Positions 21,355 through 21,851 of a stretch of 21,851 nt of DNA are shown here, piece after piece. The stretch's first letter is position 1. Each line of letters starts with the position of its first letter. Under the pieces are notes generated by a model. That model was not told where the DNA came from, did no database searches, and worked only from the letters and a program-made list of their open reading frames with translations. A program made the translations under genes and the position numbers. Source of the DNA: a virus; the IMG/VR virus record IMGVR_UViG_3300037119_002814, positions 1-21,851 of that record. One strand, given 5' to 3'.

Positions 21355-21440
21355 TGTTGAGGACGCGCCACTGGCAATAGAAGGCCAAAAAGAACTATAT
21401 CAGTTAAGCACAACAACTAACAAATGACACGTCCTCAACA
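21355..21440. repeat. 11-bp inverted repeat in the leader of the HNH gene
   Basis: TGTTGAGGACG (21355-21365) and CGTCCTCAACA (21430-21440) are perfect inverted copies 64 bp apart. In the HNH mRNA they would pair the extreme 5' end with a segment about 20 nt before the SD. The 64-bp interior is AT-rich with no gene. Apart from this and the promoter, the 169-bp interval 21321-21489 holds only the SD of the next tail gene. Confidence 0.65.
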
Positions 21441-21446
21441 GGTGTG

Positions 21447-21455
21447 ATTATAGCA
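21447..21455 (-). promoter_or_regulatory. Extended -10 promoter for the HNH gene
   Basis: Minus strand TGC-TATAAT (21455-21447) is a perfect -10 with the TGn extension; the -35 region is poor. The predicted transcript begins about 21440, right at the first arm of the inverted repeat. Confidence 0.65.
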
Positions 21456-21489
21456 TAGATGGGCTGATTAGCCTAGAAGGGATAGACAA

Positions 21490-21851
21490 ATGGCAGCCAT
21501 AAAAGGAGCCGGAAATTGTGTCGTCCAATATAACGCCGTGGATATATCGGGCTATATCAACAGCGCCGATATGACCAACACGATTGCAGAACTAGAGGCA
21601 ACGGTACTGACCAGTACGGCAGAGCAAACGATTGCTGGACTCGGTAGCTATGAGATGCAGTTGGATGGCGATTGGGCTAAGACATTGGATGATGCCCTGG
21701 GGCCGGATAGCGTGAGCGGCACCTTACGGACGGCGAGTATCAAGTATGGTAGCGGGGCAGGAGCAATGGTCACGTATACGTGGACGACCAATGCCTTTAT
21801 TACGAGCTACAACATTACGACAGCCGCCAATGAAAAGATTGGCTTTAGCGT
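21490..21851 (+). CDS. Second tail tube-like protein, N-terminal part (runs off right edge)
   Basis: The 120 residues seen from ATG 21490 have no stop. AAGG (21477-21480) is 9 nt upstream. The sequence (DISGYINSADMTNTIAELEA, GLGSYEMQLDGDWAKTLDD, then TYTWTTNAFITSYNITTAA) fits siphovirus major tail (tube) proteins, with strands, a helix near TLDDALGP, and a late Thr-rich strand region. Hexameric rings of such proteins stack to form the tail tube. It lies just downstream of the HNH gene's promoter, in the opposite direction. Confidence 0.75.
   Translation, partial: MAAIKGAGNCVVQYNAVDISGYINSADMTNTIAELEATVLTSTAEQTIAGLGSYEMQLDGDWAKTLDDALGPDSVSGTLRTASIKYGSGAGAMVTYTWTTNAFITSYNITTAANEKIGFS

Noticed and set aside
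1-21851. tRNA genes or rRNA
   Set aside because: No cloverleaf-like stretch or rRNA-like sequence was noticed in the intergenic regions; nearly all sequence is coding.

Overview
The window reads as most of the early, lysis and head/neck part of a temperate tailed phage (siphovirus-like) or prophage. The evidence is a tyrosine integrase leaving the left edge, a replication initiator gene, a DNA-modification block, a lysis block, a terminase pair, an HK97-type head module and the first tail genes. The last of these leaves the right edge. The host cannot be fixed from sequence alone. The codon mix is moderately GC-rich, Shine-Dalgarno (SD) sites are strong (AGGAGG), sigma70-like promoters are present, GTG and TTG starts occur, and the lysin pairs a glycoside-hydrolase-like domain with an M23 peptidase. 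A Chloroflexota-type or other environmental bacterium is a guess of low confidence.

Layout: (1) 1-361, minus strand, the N-terminal part of the integrase. (2) 504-2985, plus strand, a GIY-YIG protein, a replication initiator carrying an iteron array inside its coding sequence (a lambda O-like arrangement), and three small genes. (3) 3012-4019, a minus-strand three-gene cassette with its own promoter, a palindromic operator, a ribbon-helix-helix protein and a terminator. It looks like a moron (an independently transcribed insertion) placed between plus-strand genes. (4) 4028-5342, small plus-strand genes of unknown function, ending with a promoter that has twin palindromes upstream and an intrinsic terminator at 5380-5420. 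(5) 5449-8084, small genes, then a ParB-like/beta-class DNA methyltransferase overlapping a PD-(D/E)XK-like nuclease gene and a Cys/His-rich small protein. (6) 8081-10659, lysis: a two-enzyme lysin, two small membrane proteins (holin candidates) and a spanin-like protein. (7) 10656-10892, a small minus-strand gene divergent from the terminase operon. (8) 10930-13136, small and large terminase and two small unknowns, closed by an intrinsic terminator that touches the portal start. (9) 13211-20623, portal, MuF-type head protein, gp10-like protein, protease-capsid fusion, two glycosyltransferases, connector, tail terminator-like protein and a tail-tube-like protein. (10) 20625-21455, a minus-strand HNH homing-type endonuclease with its own promoter. 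(11) 21490 to the edge, a second tail-tube-like gene.

Most plus-strand genes are translationally coupled: stop and start overlap as ATGA, GTGA or TAATG. The window is therefore a few long operons rather than many separate genes. The observations most worth following are the iteron origin inside the initiator gene, the internal ribosome-binding site that could release free capsid protein from a protease-capsid fusion, the tandem glycosyltransferases in the capsid operon (the first with an extra C-terminal segment), and the methyltransferase-nuclease pair.
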